64,000 nt of DNA from Isoetes taiwanensis (Eukaryota > Streptophyta > Lycopodiopsida > Isoetales > Isoetaceae): NCBI GenBank assembly GCA_021234155.1, contig JAJEKV010000027.1, positions 10,368,716 through 10,432,715 on the forward strand. The letters are read 5' to 3'. A program made the translations under genes and the position numbers. Below, piece after piece: positions 33,409 to 45,237 of the stretch. Every line of letters starts with the position of its first letter. Position 1 is the stretch's first letter. Under the pieces are notes generated by a model. It had not been told where the DNA came from and searched no databases. It was given only the letters and a program-made list of their open reading frames with translations.

Positions 33409-33852
33409 TCAGTTTGATTCGATATGGGTTCCTTTAAAATCACAACCGATTTAGAAAAATGCCTTCCCTTTGTGTCAACCCGCTCATATCATTTTCTACT
33501 CTTTTTTCAAATCTTGCCCCCGAGCCGACGCTGCTCTAGCAGTAGGGCAAAGCCCCATTAGGCACCTGCCAGTGGGTGTAGCTTGATAGTTGATGTGTGG
33601 AAAACCTGCCCTAAGTCATTCTAGGTTGGAGGGTTGGAGGGGTGGAAGATGGTTAGGCTCACAGGCTTAGGCTGGGGTGGGAAGCTATACCTGCGGGCTA
33701 GCGTTTTTTTTTTTTTTTTTTTTTTTTCCCCCAAATCTTGCCACAGCTTGTACCTCCACTTCCGCCTATTATCTGTTTGATTTGGTATAGATGCTTGCAC
33801 CGAAATCACAATCAATCAAGAAAAATGCCGCTTTCTTGTGTCAGCCCACTCA
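33409..33852. repeat. Direct repeats around a possible retroposed insert
   Basis: Segments about 33,409-33,486 and 33,772-33,852 are similar (AAATCACAA, GAAAAATGCC, TTGTGTCARCCC blocks). Between them CAAATCTTGCC occurs at 33,508-33,518 and again at 33,732-33,742, bracketing a 213-bp piece (33,519-33,731) that ends in a run of about 23 T. The 11-bp pair could be a target duplication of a SINE-like insert; I see no clear Pol III boxes. Confidence 0.4.
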
Positions 33853-34070
33853 TCGAAGACCTAATTGAACTTCAATAGAATTTGGTCTAAACTTTGTGGG
33901 TTCCCCTTTGGGCAAACCCTAGTTTGTATGGTGGAGTGAGGAGCAAATCTTCATGCGAGCCAATGGAGTGTGATCAGCTTTTTCCGGTTAAATATATAAC
34001 AATAATAAAATGGGAAATATATTCCAGGTGGGATTTGAAGCCAAGAATGCCAACCATTTCTACTCGTCGA

Positions 34071-34188
34071 CGTTTTAAAGCCAAGTTTTTGTCTTACAAA
34101 CTTTATCCTTGTCACACATGGACTCCAGGACGTTTTAGAGCCAAGTTTTTGTCTTACAAACTTTATCCTGGCTTGCCATCATTCAGTT
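34071..34188 (+). repeat. Two-copy short tandem repeat
   Basis: CGTTTTARAGCCAAGTTTTT followed by GTCTTACAAACTTTATCC occurs twice with a period near 59 bp. Confidence 0.7.
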
Positions 34189-34603
34189 AAGAACCATGCA
34201 ATGCCTGCTTTCATTATAAAAGGCCAATTGTGGAAGCACAAAAACATCCACCTCACTGTTAAGATAGATAGATAGATAGGTACGTTTTACTTTTAAGGCG
34301 GCACAAGCCAAAGAAATACTCTGTTGTCAAAAATACTCAGCCAATAAAAATAGGCTATAGCAGCTATACAAGGTGACGATAAAAGTATTGAGGCGCAATC
34401 AGAAGCACGAGTAAATATTAAACAACCGTCCCATCATCCCCTTCATAAATCTTATGACATTTCTTGGTTGATGAAAGCTGCAAAATTAATTTACAGCATT
34501 TAATCGACAAGCCAACAGGCCACAAATGTAACCAAGCGCTAGCAATATGTACATTGGCGTTAACTAATGCTTCACAACGCATTCAATATTGTTCTAAACA
34601 GCC

Positions 34604-36335
34604 TCAGCTTGGTTGGCCTGCAAGTTTTTTCAGGTGTTGAAAGGCCCGAGTTTTTATCCACTTCCGATCATAAGGAACATATGCATGAATTGAAGGATCA
34701 TATCTATAAGAAAGCAATAAACCGCATCAGGCATAACAAAACAGGGACGCCACTATGTAAGAAACAAAAAAAACTTACACAAGTGCACTCATGTCCACAA
34801 GTCCATCAATAAATTTGTAGAGATCTGCAACATCGTATGTAATGTTCCTCTGATTAGGATTCATGTCCTTCAATTTTTTCTCGAACAGGGCACATATTCC
34901 TTGCAAAATCAGCAAAGTTATTGACAGTTCAGAATGCAACAAACTTTGAACTGGGTAAGTTTCACTAGGTACAACATAGAGAACGAAAATTCGATAGGTC
35001 ACATCAAAGCATTTCCCAACTTATGGTCATTGCCAACAGAGAAGCCAGGAGCTTATTTACTAGGTCAAAGTTCACTTGACAACCACATTGGGCGTTCATT
35101 TCACAACAATTGGCAGCCCTTCCAATGAGACTTCCATATCCAGATTCTACTTGACAGCGAGAGATAATTTGACATGATACACAAATAATTTCCTAGAAAA
35201 TGGCTATAACAAAGTTGGCTTGGTTTAAATCCCATTATGAGTCCCACAATCAATTCGCATTATCATCCATCTACTTGCGCTTCAGATAATGCCAAGTGAT
35301 GGTAAGAAATCCAGAATTTTAGTCTTAACATCTCCAGTCACACTTCCAAACAAATGAGGTCCTTTCTCGCCTTTTGCTATTGCAAAATGAAACCGAGAAT
35401 GGACACAAAGAGCAGGCCAGGTTTGTTAAGCCTAAGATTTAACAGTACACTCTGAACAGTTCAAACCTAAGTATAGCAGTATGACAATTTGCATATAGTA
35501 TCATACAAAAAGAAGTTGATCTCAAATTCAATCTATAAAAATGTCTTCACAAGGAAAAGTGAAGTACCATCCACAGCCAACGAGATGCTGTCATAGTCCA
35601 TAAAAGTTCTACTGTTTCTGTTTGGGCTTGGCTGCATTAAAATGATTGTGTGCCTGCTAGCAGCCTGCACAAATAAAGCATGCATGGATTTGAATGAGAA
35701 TTTAATTATTTCACTTTACCTTCATCTGAAAGAAAACAAAGAAAAAAAAAAGAAAGATACAGCTTAAAGTACTAATCCATTTGCCAGTGATTGGCAAAAA
35801 TGGACATTTGTGGCAAAGCTAAGACTTTCTCCTTCCAAAACAGTCTGTTGCTGGAAGGAGCCAATGTAATAGGCCTACCTAACTGACACAATTGATAGGA
35901 AGACAGCAATAGCCACTACCATTAAACATCCTACATCATCATAGGGTATTCAGCTTATAAAGAAACTGCAGATAAACATGAAAGGCCAAGTGACAATGAT
36001 CAATATGTCTGCGATTCTCAAATGCATGAACCTGTTGCAAGAGCTATCATGGCACGTTCATATCAAGAAAATCACGAGCTATAAAATATAATTTAATATG
36101 CTCCTTGAATCAAGATATAACAATGTAATATTCAATACGTCTCTTCCATGGGCTAACTCCAAAAAAACGATTTAGGTGCAGTAATGAATTCTCTAAGCTG
36201 GGGAAATGCAGGAGAAGGCTATAACAGCAATTTTAAGACGAAGAAAAACGCAGAAAACAAACCAAAGTGGAATACCTAAGACAAGCCAAATATGCGCCCT
36301 AAACAGAAACAGAGAATGGGAAAAAATCTCACCAT
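34604..36335 (-). CDS. ERH: Enhancer of rudimentary homolog (ERH)
   Basis: Four coding exons join to 321 bases (106 residues plus stop): 36,335-36,333 (ATG only), 35,664-35,568, 34,899-34,779 and 34,703-34,604. All introns have GT...AG ends and compatible phases (donors GTGAGA, GTACTT, GTAAGT). The product carries HTIILMQPSPNRNSRTFMDY, ICALFEKKLKDMNPN, NITYDVADLYKFIDGL and YDPSIHAYVPYDRKWIK, which span the whole ERH fold. The length equals the family norm (about 104-109). ERH is a small conserved nuclear protein with roles in splicing and RNA decay complexes through dimerisation. The sequence is somewhat diverged from typical plant ERH (for example YKFIDGLVDMSALVYDP), but without any stop, so it is probably functional. 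Confidence 0.93.
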
Positions 36336-36419
36336 TGTGGGAACAAAGACGCTTGATGGCGGCGCCCTCCTCCTTGTTACGGCTAGGGGATAAATCATAA
36401 ATGATCTCTCTCACGTGCT

Positions 36420-38350
36420 GTCAACGGTTTGGATTCGTTAACTTGACGCCACGTGGCATTTTCCATCTCGCGAAAACAGTCTATGCCTTTTGAAATATCT
36501 AGGGCCTATAAGCAAGATTCCAAGGCATGAAAAATTTGCCACAGCTATCTTTAAATGATCAATGCATTGTTCTTTTCATGTAAACATATGGTCTACTCGA
36601 TCACCACTAACCAATGTGCTTGGAACTTAGGCAGATGGAAGCAACTATCAATTGCAGCACAAATATTTTCAAGATTTGAGTAGTGTCTATGGTGTGCAAT
36701 TTGTTGTTCTTCTTCTATTTCCATTTCTATTCAAGTTCGTAAAAAAGAAAGGGGGTTTTGAACGACAATAGATATATCTTATTACTAATCAATTGACTGA
36801 AATAAAACGTCCACAGAGGCCCTCAAGAAATAGTTCATTAAGCAACAGTTACCCAGATCTGCGAACTACTTGAAAACTTGAACTTAGAAATCAAAAGGGG
36901 AACGGATGAAAACTGGAATGGCCAACGTCGAATTTTTAGAGTTTGAAAGCAAATTTGGAGTTCTCTTTGCTTAAAGATCATCATAGGACACCTAGGAATA
37001 AAAAAAAAATGCCTCATGGAAATTGACTTACAAAACGAAAACATGTTTAGCCACTCCGTAGCAATACTTTTAGATTTTTAAAACAACGTTTTTTAGATTT
37101 AAGACATAGTTATGCATCACAAAACAAAATAAAATAGCATAACATAAGATATATTGATGTTTCCCTTGAATTGTGAGAGTGGGAAACATTCATCAAGCTA
37201 CCACCATAAGAAGTCACCTACATGTCTCACTATAAAAGGGCTTTGTAGCTATCCCCTCTTCAAACTTGTTCAAGAGGTTGTCCATTTGCTATAGGGCATT
37301 GTAAAAGTGTACTTCTATAAATGAAAATTCTTTATCTTTCAAAAAAAAATAAGAAATAAAATAGCATAACATAAGACATATAATAAGTTTATATAGTCTC
37401 ATTTCTTAAATTCTCATGGCTTCATCATGATCCTGCACAGCAAAAACCGTCAGTACATGTTCTAAGTTTACATTGCATATAATAAGAACTGCCAAATATG
37501 TGAAATAATAAATGAATATTACCTTCATCCAAAGCTATTTAAGACATAGCTTGTAGAAGCTTCCCAAATTAGTAAGCTCTCTCAATATTGCATTAGGCCA
37601 GGAAATATGAAACTCATCCTTGATATATCGTCAATGATTAGGAGTTGTTCCCATGATGGTCCTCACTTATTCACTCATTTGCAAGAAGCCAAGCTGCACT
37701 TGAAACAAGGCAAGCAGCAAGCTGCAACTGTCATGAAAGTAAAATCAACAACAAGGCAAGCAGGAGTTGTAGATGCCATGAAAGTATAATCAATTGTGTG
37801 TCGTCGAACATCAGATTCAGTACCAACATATCTTTGCAATAGAGGTATAAAGATTTTTTGGGCAAAAACAAAGCAGGGGTTCGACCTTTTCAAATTATTG
37901 GAATTAGACTAAATTACTTTTTTCTAATTTTCATACTGGGACCAGGGTTTCCAAATGATCAGAACTCCATTGGGTAAGACGCCAAATCGGAACATCCCTA
38001 AGAGTTCCCAGAAATCTCGGCCCTTGGAACTAGTTCTAGGATAGGAATCAAGTTCCAAACGTGGTTCTTGGTAACTATGCATTAAAATAAGACACATCTT
38101 TGAAACCTAAAGGAAATAAACCCATTTTAGATTATTGTGCATCTTAGAAACTCATTGAGCATGAGTATCCTCTAACTCATTTATAACTACTTAAGCATTC
38201 ATCATCATAATGTTCCATTGTAGTCACATTGTAAGCTTAGGGGATGCATCTATCCTATATGACACTTTTTTAATAAGAAACCCCTAGCATACAATTTTTG
38301 ATATTTGCATGCATATCCACCACCCACCCCATCCACTCACCCTCCCCCGC
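36420..38350. other. Upstream flank of ERH and non-coding DNA
   Basis: The first bases after 36,335 are the 5' untranslated region and promoter of the minus-strand ERH gene. No further gene is seen; frames are below 75 codons. Confidence 0.45.
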
Positions 38351-38351
38351 G

Positions 38352-38961
38352 GAAGAAAAGTATATGGATCAATTGCTTATACAATTCATATAGCAATGTT
38401 TCAAATCAACTTCATATAAGCTAAGTGAGTCTAGTGCAACCACATTAAAATTTAACCATTGAAACAATCATATGAATTACTGTTCATTTGGGTATGAGCT
38501 AAACACTGTAGCACTTATATCATTCATATAATATGGACCCGACGGCCCAAGCATATGATTACAACCTGTCGATTCAATCGTCTACACCAGCTCAACTCAA
38601 TCATACCTCCTTCTTAGTTTTATTTTTCAGTGATCCGACCGCATAGGCGGGCCGATCTCTGATCATCCCGGACCGAATGGCCGACATGCTTATTCAAATG
38701 CAATTTGCCTCCATATTATTAGGCCCCTTCTCAACATACTTAAATTAACATATTTAAAGGTTCACAATGAATATATAAGTTCATAACTCTCAATGGTCTT
38801 AACCACATAACCTATCTGCAATTTTATCTCATTAGGTAACCTAATGTCTGCCTGGTGGATCTTGATCTGTCTCCAACATATGAACTATAACATGATCATA
38901 ACAACCAAATATGCAGTAGCATCTTCCCTTGTGAATAACATATAACATGACTATTTCAACA
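38352..38961 (-). repeat. Copia 3' LTR
   Basis: Starts TGTTGAAATAGTC at 38,961. The last bases are CTTTTCTTC then CGC instead of the expected CA, so the terminus is altered. A GGGGGA string flanks both ends of the element and may be the target duplication. Confidence 0.9.
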
Positions 38962-38973
38962 ATTCCCCCTTCA
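38962..38973 (-). other. Copia polypurine tract
   Basis: Minus strand AAGGGGGAATT immediately before the 3' LTR, the expected second-strand primer. Confidence 0.8.
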
Positions 38974-40817
38974 TGGTATATCTGTATGCTGTATGAGTTT
39001 TCTGAGTTCCATAAATCTTCTTTCTGCTAGAACTTTTGTCAATATGTCTGCAAGCTGTACTGAAGTATTTACATATGTCAACCTTGCTATGCCCTTGCTT
39101 ACTACTTCTCTAATAAAATGTAATTCTAGCTCAATGTGCTTTGATCTTTCATGCAACACAGGGTCCTTTGACATTGCAATGCAGCTTGTGCTATCACAGT
39201 ATAGTTCAGCGGTCTGTGGTTGTGGAAAACCAAGTTCTATGAGTAACCTTCTTTCCCAGACAACTTCTTTTACACAAAGTGTGGCAGCTGCATATTCTAC
39301 CTCAGCACTTGACAAAGCTATTGAGCTTTGTTTCTTACACTTCCAAGCTATTGGCCCACCACCTAGCAACATTAGATAGCCTGAAGTATATTTTCTAGTA
39401 TCTATATCACCTCCCCAATCTGCATCACAGTATGATTTTAAAATTAAATCCTCTGTGCAAAATGTTACTCCTACATCCACTGTTCCCTTAAGATATCTAA
39501 GCACCCTTTTTGCTGCCATCCAGTGACCTTGTCCAGGGTCATTATTATATCTGCTCAAAATATTTACAATGTAAGATATGTCTGGTCTAGTACAATTGGC
39601 TACATAGGATAAACATCCTATCAAAGATCTATATGGAGTATTATTCATCTCTACTCTTTCTTTGTCATTAGCTGGACACATTTGACCAGAAATTTTGCAA
39701 CCTGGAACTGCAAGTGTTTTACAAGTATTGCACTCCCCCATCTTAAATTTTTTAAGCATGGTCTCAATCTGGTTTTTCTGAGTTAGAATCATGGTCTTGT
39801 TGACTCGATCCCTTTTAACTTCAATCCCTAAAAATTTTTGCAACTCCCCAAGGTCTAACATTTTGAATCTTTTGTTTAACATATCTTTGCAATGTTGCAG
39901 GCAATTTTTTCGATGTTGTCATCTACATAAAGTGCAATAATGCACCATTCATTCCCAGCTTCAAATTTATAGATATTTCCATCATTTCTGAACTTGTTAA
40001 ATCCCTGGTCAATTAAATAAGAATCCATACACTTATACCACTCTCTGGGTGATTGCTTAAGCCCATATACAGCCCTCTTTAATTTTCAAACCTTATTTTC
40101 TCCTTCTTCAAAGCCAGGTGGCTGTCTCATAAATATGTCCTCTTCAAGTTTAGCATTAAAAAATGCAGTATTGACATCCATGTGATGCACTTCAAGGTCA
40201 CAAGCATTTGCAATGGATAATAACATTCTTATGCTATTCATTTTGACTAATGGGGAGAAAGTTTCTTCATAATCAAGTCCTTTTCTCTGTGAGAAACCCT
40301 GAGCAACCAATCTGGCCTTATATTTTGGTGTCTTCCCATCTGGCCCAGTTTTTAATTTAAATAACCATTTATTTCCAACTATGTTCTTCCCTGCAGGTGT
40401 ATCCACTAATTCAAAGGTTTCTGTCCTTCTGAATGATGCCAGTTCATCATTCATGGTCTTTAACCATTCTGCTTTGTCAGCCATGGTTAATGCTTCATTA
40501 TAAGACTTAGGTACATTAGTATCTAAGTGCATTAGAATTTCAAACAAGTCATGAATCTCACCTTCATTTTCGTGAAGCCTCTTGCTCCTTCCATGTTCAT
40601 CCCTCCCATGTTGACTTGTGTCTAGATCGTGTTCTCCTTGCAACTTCTGTGCTTCTGTTTGTCTCCTTTTTTTAATTTGTTTGACATGGGTTGCCTCAAT
40701 ATCAGGTTCTGCTCCTACTCTTTCATTATTGTTTCCTTGAATTGCCAGATCATCCTCCTTATCTGCATCAATATTCAGATTAGTATTGTCATTAACAAAT
40801 TCTGCCTTGTTTGTCAC
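38971..40817 (-). pseudogene. Copia reverse transcriptase and RNase H
   Basis: Frame 40,817-40,086 holds the start of the reverse transcriptase (NKWLFKLKTGPDGKTPKYKA, RLVAQGFSQRKGLDYEETFS, VHHMDVNTAFFNAKLEEDIF). A TGA at 40,086 interrupts before KLKRAVYGLKQSPREWYKC. The catalytic YVDD is at 39,918-39,929. A frameshift near 39,890 leads into 39,882-38,971 with LGELQKFLGIEVKR, RPDISYIVNILSRY and the RNase H part (SYCDADWGGDIDTRKYTSG, ALSSAEVEYAAATL). Only two lesions separate it from a continuous frame. Confidence 0.93.
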
Positions 40818-40938
40818 TATGTCTTCATCTTCTGAATCAACATCAATATCTTTGGAGTGCCTGCTTTCTTGAGGTTCTTTAATCTCTGTGATTGCATCTT
40901 CTATTGTACTTTTTTCTGCCTTTCATTTTGCAGTATTA

Positions 40939-41643
40939 TCATTCCTCATCTTCATCTTGAAGTTTACACTGCTCTAACTCTGTTCTTACCATTTTTATAG
41001 CGTGCTCTTTTGATTTGGCAACGTTTCTTACCAAGGTGGCAAGATGTGTGTTGTGAGATACTGCTCTTGATATAGCCAGCAGTTGGTATTCTTCATTCAA
41101 AATAACTCTAGCACCTTCCAAGTCTGCAATGATTGAATCAAACTTCTCAAAACATTCAGTTATATTATCCCTATCATGCAGTCTCAATCTCCTCAATTGT
41201 TTTTCTAAGACATCAATTTGTGAAGATGTCTTTGCTTCATACTCTCTAATCATATACATCCACATTTCCTTTGGAGTCATACCCCTGAGTTTTAATTTTA
41301 TCACAGGTCCTACCTTGCAGCAAATAATTGCCTGAGCTTCCATAACCCTTAATTTTTCTTCCTCCTCACTTACTGTTGTATGAGCTGGGTTTACTGGTGC
41401 ACTTCCAGAAGTTCCCCCTACAGTGGAGCCTTCACCACTCGAGCTAGAACTTGTTTCCGCTTGACTACTTGTTCCTGCACTCACAGTCACACCAACATGT
41501 CTAGTGGTGGTTGAATCAATCAAATACCACAATTTTTCAAACTCCAAAACTTTTCTGATACTCTGCTTCCAAACTTGAAAGCCACCATCACCTTTAAACA
41601 CCTCAATAGAATTTAACAAGTTAGCACCAAATCTGGTAGCCAT
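40939..41643 (-). pseudogene. Copia gag fragment
   Basis: From the ATG of MATRFGANLLNSIEVFKGDG at 41,643 the frame runs about 234 codons. FKGDGGFQVWKQSIRKVLE and the UBN2-like region MTPKEMWMYMIREYEAKTSS, LRRLRLHDRDNITECFEKFD are typical of copia gag. The zinc knuckle that should follow is absent; the frame stops at 40,939 near where polymerase sequence takes over, marking the internal deletion. Confidence 0.85.
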
Positions 41644-41656
41644 CTTGACTAACCTG

Positions 41657-41669
41657 GCTCTGATACCAA
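41657..41669 (-). other. Copia primer-binding site
   Basis: Minus strand TTGGTATCAGAGC directly after the 5' LTR; complementary to initiator methionine tRNA. Confidence 0.85.
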
Positions 41670-42278
41670 TGAAGAAAAGTATATGGATCAATTGCTTATA
41701 CAATTCATATAGCAATGTTTCAAATCAACTTCATATAAGCTAAGTGAGTCTAGTGCAACCACATTAAAATTTAATCATTGAAACAATCATATGAATTACT
41801 GTTCATTTGGGTATGAGCTAAACATTGTAGCACTTTTATCATTCATATAATATAGCCCCGACATCCCAAGCATATGATTACAACCTGTCGATTCAATCGT
41901 CTACACCAGCTTAACTCAATCATACCTCCTTCTTAGTTTTATTTTTCAGTGATCCGGCCGCATAGGCGGGCCGATCTGATCATCCTGGATTGAATGGCCG
42001 ACATGCTTATTCAAATGCAATTTGCCTCCATATTATTAGGCCCCTTCTCAACATACTTAAATTAACATATTTAAAGGTCCACAATGAATCTATAAGTGCA
42101 TAACTCTCAATGGTCTTAACCACATAACCTATCTGCAATTTTATCTCATTAGGTAACCTAATGTCTGCCTGGTGGATCTTGATCTGTCTCCAACATATGA
42201 ACTATAACATGATCATAACAACCAAATATGCAATAGCATCTTTCCTTGTGAATAACATATAACAGGACTATTTCAACA
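41670..42278 (-). repeat. Copia 5' LTR
   Basis: Starts TGTTGAAATAGTC at 42,278 and ends CTTTTCTTCA at 41,670. Confidence 0.92.
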
Positions 42279-42532
42279 TCCCCCCCTCCCCCAAGAAAAA
42301 AAGGAAATTTATATGCCATTTTATCACCAAAAAACCCCTCGTATACGTCCTTATGTGAATATTATATATACCCCCAATGTATACATAACTTTGTTTAAGT
42401 ATACAATTTTTTCACAATTACATAGTAATTAGTGGAGGTCATATAGGTATATAAGTATTTTGGTGTAGTTAAAAGTTATAGTCTTCTTGAAATTTCTTTA
42501 TCATATTGATGCAAATCTTGCAGTGGAGCCCA

Positions 42533-42673
42533 TCGCGGTGGTGGTCTAGTGGTAAAGCCTTGGATTGGGGTGATCCCCACCAGGGTTCAAAACCCACTGG
42601 CTACCATCAGGTGGGAGACGTGGGCGGGTGCAAGTCCCACCAACCATGCCTTTAGCAAAAAAAAGAAAAAAAA
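42533..42673 (+). mobile_element. tRNA-derived SINE
   Basis: An A-box TGGTCTAGTGG at 42,542-42,552 and a B-box GGGTTCAAAACCC at 42,583-42,595 have the spacing of a tRNA gene. A tRNA-unrelated body follows and ends in an A-rich tail (about 42,655-42,673). TTCTTGAAAT occurs at 42,484-42,493 and at 42,679-42,688 and may be the target duplication, though this would put the 5' end about 48 bases before the A-box, longer than usual. Confidence 0.75.
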
Positions 42674-42680
42674 GGAGATT

Positions 42681-44272
42681 CTTGAAATACTATGAGTAGA
42701 CATGGACAAGAATGCTGGCGTTTCCTTAATAACCAACACAAGTACATGCTGATAGCAAGCTAGTGAAAACAATATGGCCGGGATTAAAAAACCTCGCCCT
42801 TTCGGGTTTTCGAGGAAAAACCCTGACAATAATGGGATCACTAACCAATTCTAGGTCCAAACATAAAAGTTTTTGTACCCTCATGCTGACTAGCCTTATC
42901 GGGTGAAAATACACTATAGCAATGAAGTTGCTAAAGACAAAACATGTTTGAATTGTCTTCTCCATTGATCTTCTCTTGTGCTCCGAATCCCAATCCCTCC
43001 CTCAAATAGCCACGCTAAACCCTGCATACACAAAAAGACAAACCAAAGGCCACCAAGGCCATTCAGGCACAAAGGCCTCCAACCAGGCACTAAGGCCTCC
43101 TCAACCGGCACAAAAGCCTCAACCAGGCACACCGGTCAACCAGGCACAAAGGCCCCAACCAGGCACTAGGCCTCCAACTAGGCACAAGGCCTCCAACAAA
43201 AATTTAGCTTGCAAACAAGTCATAAAACAGGAGAAGGGTGGGGGGGTGGGCCAAACCGTAGGGAGAGGGAAGAAGAGGAAAGGAAACGCTCCAAGAGAGC
43301 TGATAAGAGAGAACAGGGCGAGAAAGCAGATAAATAGGGAAAGAGGAAAAAACTAACTAACCGCTAACTGTCTCCGTATTTCTAGAACCGCGTTTTCCTT
43401 CTAATCGTTGAAACGAAGGAAAACGTCATTTCTAGAAATACTACGAGCAGACATGGACAAGAATGCTGAAGCAGAGGCAGGAGTAATATAAAATCCATTA
43501 AGTAGGGCAAAAAATCAGTAGATGCTCACATAAAATGTAAGAGGCCTAGCAGCTGAGTGACAGAACATCATGCTGTAAGATCACCTATTATTCGCGTTCC
43601 AAATCTGAAACAATTACTATGGTGCACCAACCATGGGAAAAGGAAAAACCAGCGTTATAAGAAAAGGCAAACAAATCTTTATTGAAGCGGAGACTATGGT
43701 CGAGCGACCCAAAGTTAAAGTGGAAGCAAGTATTGCTTCGTCTAGCAACTTTAAGACAACCTCTGAGTCCACGGAGGCTTAACATGCTAACCTTAGCTAT
43801 GGGTTAAGAAAATAATAACACCTTAGTTATAAAAGCGTAGAATAGAGCAACACCTTAGTTTAAAAACGTGGAAGTTTATGGGTTAGTAATCTTAGTTAAG
43901 GGTTATAGGATATAAGTTAATTAGATATGATAAAGTATAAGTGGTATGTGTTATGTGAATGTTTTGAAAGCAATAGGTTAACCTCGACACTCCTTGAAAT
44001 CCCAGATAAGGGTCAAGAAAAGCTTAAGCTAACCTCGACAAGATAACAGTTAGGCTTTCATTTTCAGATGGGCGGCAGAGCAAGGCGGCAAGGTCCGAGC
44101 AGCAAGGCGGCCAAGGTAGACCGCGTACAGAGCAATCAGAAACTAACACATACAGCCGAAAGAATTGTGTGTTTGTGAATCAAGATTGACAGATCGAAGC
44201 AGAGAAAACATTAAGAAACAAGCTTAACTATTCCAGGAGCCTTCTTCCTGAAACTCTGCTCCTTAAAGCACT
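42681..44272. other. Repeat-rich non-coding region
   Basis: A direct repeat with the core AGACATGGACAAGAATGCTG lies at about 42,685-42,718 and 43,436-43,470. A fold-back motif GGGTTTTCGAGGAAAAACCC near 42,806 recurs in related form near 46,660. A 20-bp type minisatellite occupies 43,045-43,198. No gene is recognised; the 126-codon plus frame at 42,976-43,356 is encoded by the minisatellite. Confidence 0.5.
43045..43198. repeat. Minisatellite, about 20-bp units
   Basis: About eight imperfect units of the type AGGCACAAAGGCCTCCAACC. Confidence 0.75.
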
Positions 44273-45209
44273 TGTTGCCCCCAAAGGGCAACATACTAAT
44301 TGATTGGTTTATTTGTTAAAGTTAGGAAGGCTAAGTCAAAGGAAGACTTGGAAGTCAACATTGGTATGAAGGTCAAAGGGTGTTCATTCTTCAAGTCAAC
44401 AAGTGCTCAAGGTTCAAAACTCACATGAGGTACTTTATTTAAGGTCAAAATGCTTAGTCAAGAATATGCTCTAGAAGATTCTGGGTTATGAAGTTTGGAA
44501 GACAATTTTTGAAGATTGGAAGTTAAAAATTTGGAAGACCCATGATGCTTGGTTTCACCCCTTAGCCATCCCTATCCAATTTTTACTCATATTCTACTTC
44601 TATCTTTTGGAATTTCCTAGCCATTTTTCCTACATCCATGTTCTCTTTTGTTTACCCTTGCATACCTCATTATGTTTTGCTCCATTCTCCCTTTTTCTAA
44701 TACACCTATATTTCCCCCATGAGTTATCCCCCACCATTGCCTCCATATCTTTTCACCTCTTATGCCACATCTTTTTGCAATTTTCCTAGCCAAAATCCTT
44801 TTGCAATTCCTTACCATTATGCCATGCCACTTGTATACCTTATGGAATATTCCTGATCATTATGCCCAAGGACTTGGCATATTCCCAAGAAAAATTAGGG
44901 TTGCCATTGCTAAAGTGATCCATCTCTTCAATTTTCTATAAATGGCCCTTTAAAACCATGGCTTAGCTTTGCAAAATTAAAAAATACAGCATATTCCATG
45001 GATATACGGGCAAAAATACGGAATCGTATCGCGCTATTTTTGAAAAAATACAGCCAAGAACCCTAAATTTCTGCTTCTACCTCGAATCTCGCCGGATTTG
45101 GCACCACAGCTCTCGGAACCTACCTATTTTCACCTTCCCGCTCTTTAAGAACCGAATAAACCCATCAATCAAGGCTAAGATTAAGCAAACATTTGAAAAC
45201 TAAGATATA
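44273..45209 (+). repeat. Gypsy 5' LTR, first part
   Basis: Matches 57,772-58,709 with three differences by eye (one of them a one-base indel). It is interrupted at 45,209 by the Helitron. Confidence 0.95.
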
Positions 45210-45237
45210 CTAGTTATGGTGCCCGACGTTGCCGGGC
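45210..45237 (-). other. Helitron 3' terminus
   Basis: Stem-loop at 45,221-45,237 (seven-base stem with one G-T pair, AAC loop), then seven bases and CTAG. Confidence 0.92.

Larger units (their letters stand above)
38352..42278 (-). mobile_element. Ty1/copia LTR retrotransposon, internally deleted
   Basis: Two LTRs of about 610 bp in the same orientation enclose 2.7 kb with a gag remnant next to the Rnt-type polymerase region. Zinc knuckle, protease and integrase are missing, which makes the element non-autonomous. A tRNA-iMet type primer site and a polypurine tract are present at the expected places. By eye the LTRs differ at about 19 of 610 positions (near 3%). Confidence 0.93.

Noticed and set aside
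42541-42612. Functional tRNA gene
   Set aside because: A- and B-boxes are present but there is no cloverleaf acceptor stem; the A-rich tail fits a SINE.
44607-44789. 60-codon frame present identically in both LTR copies (also 58,107-58,289)
   Set aside because: LTR sequence, not a gene; useful only as confirmation of the direct repeat.
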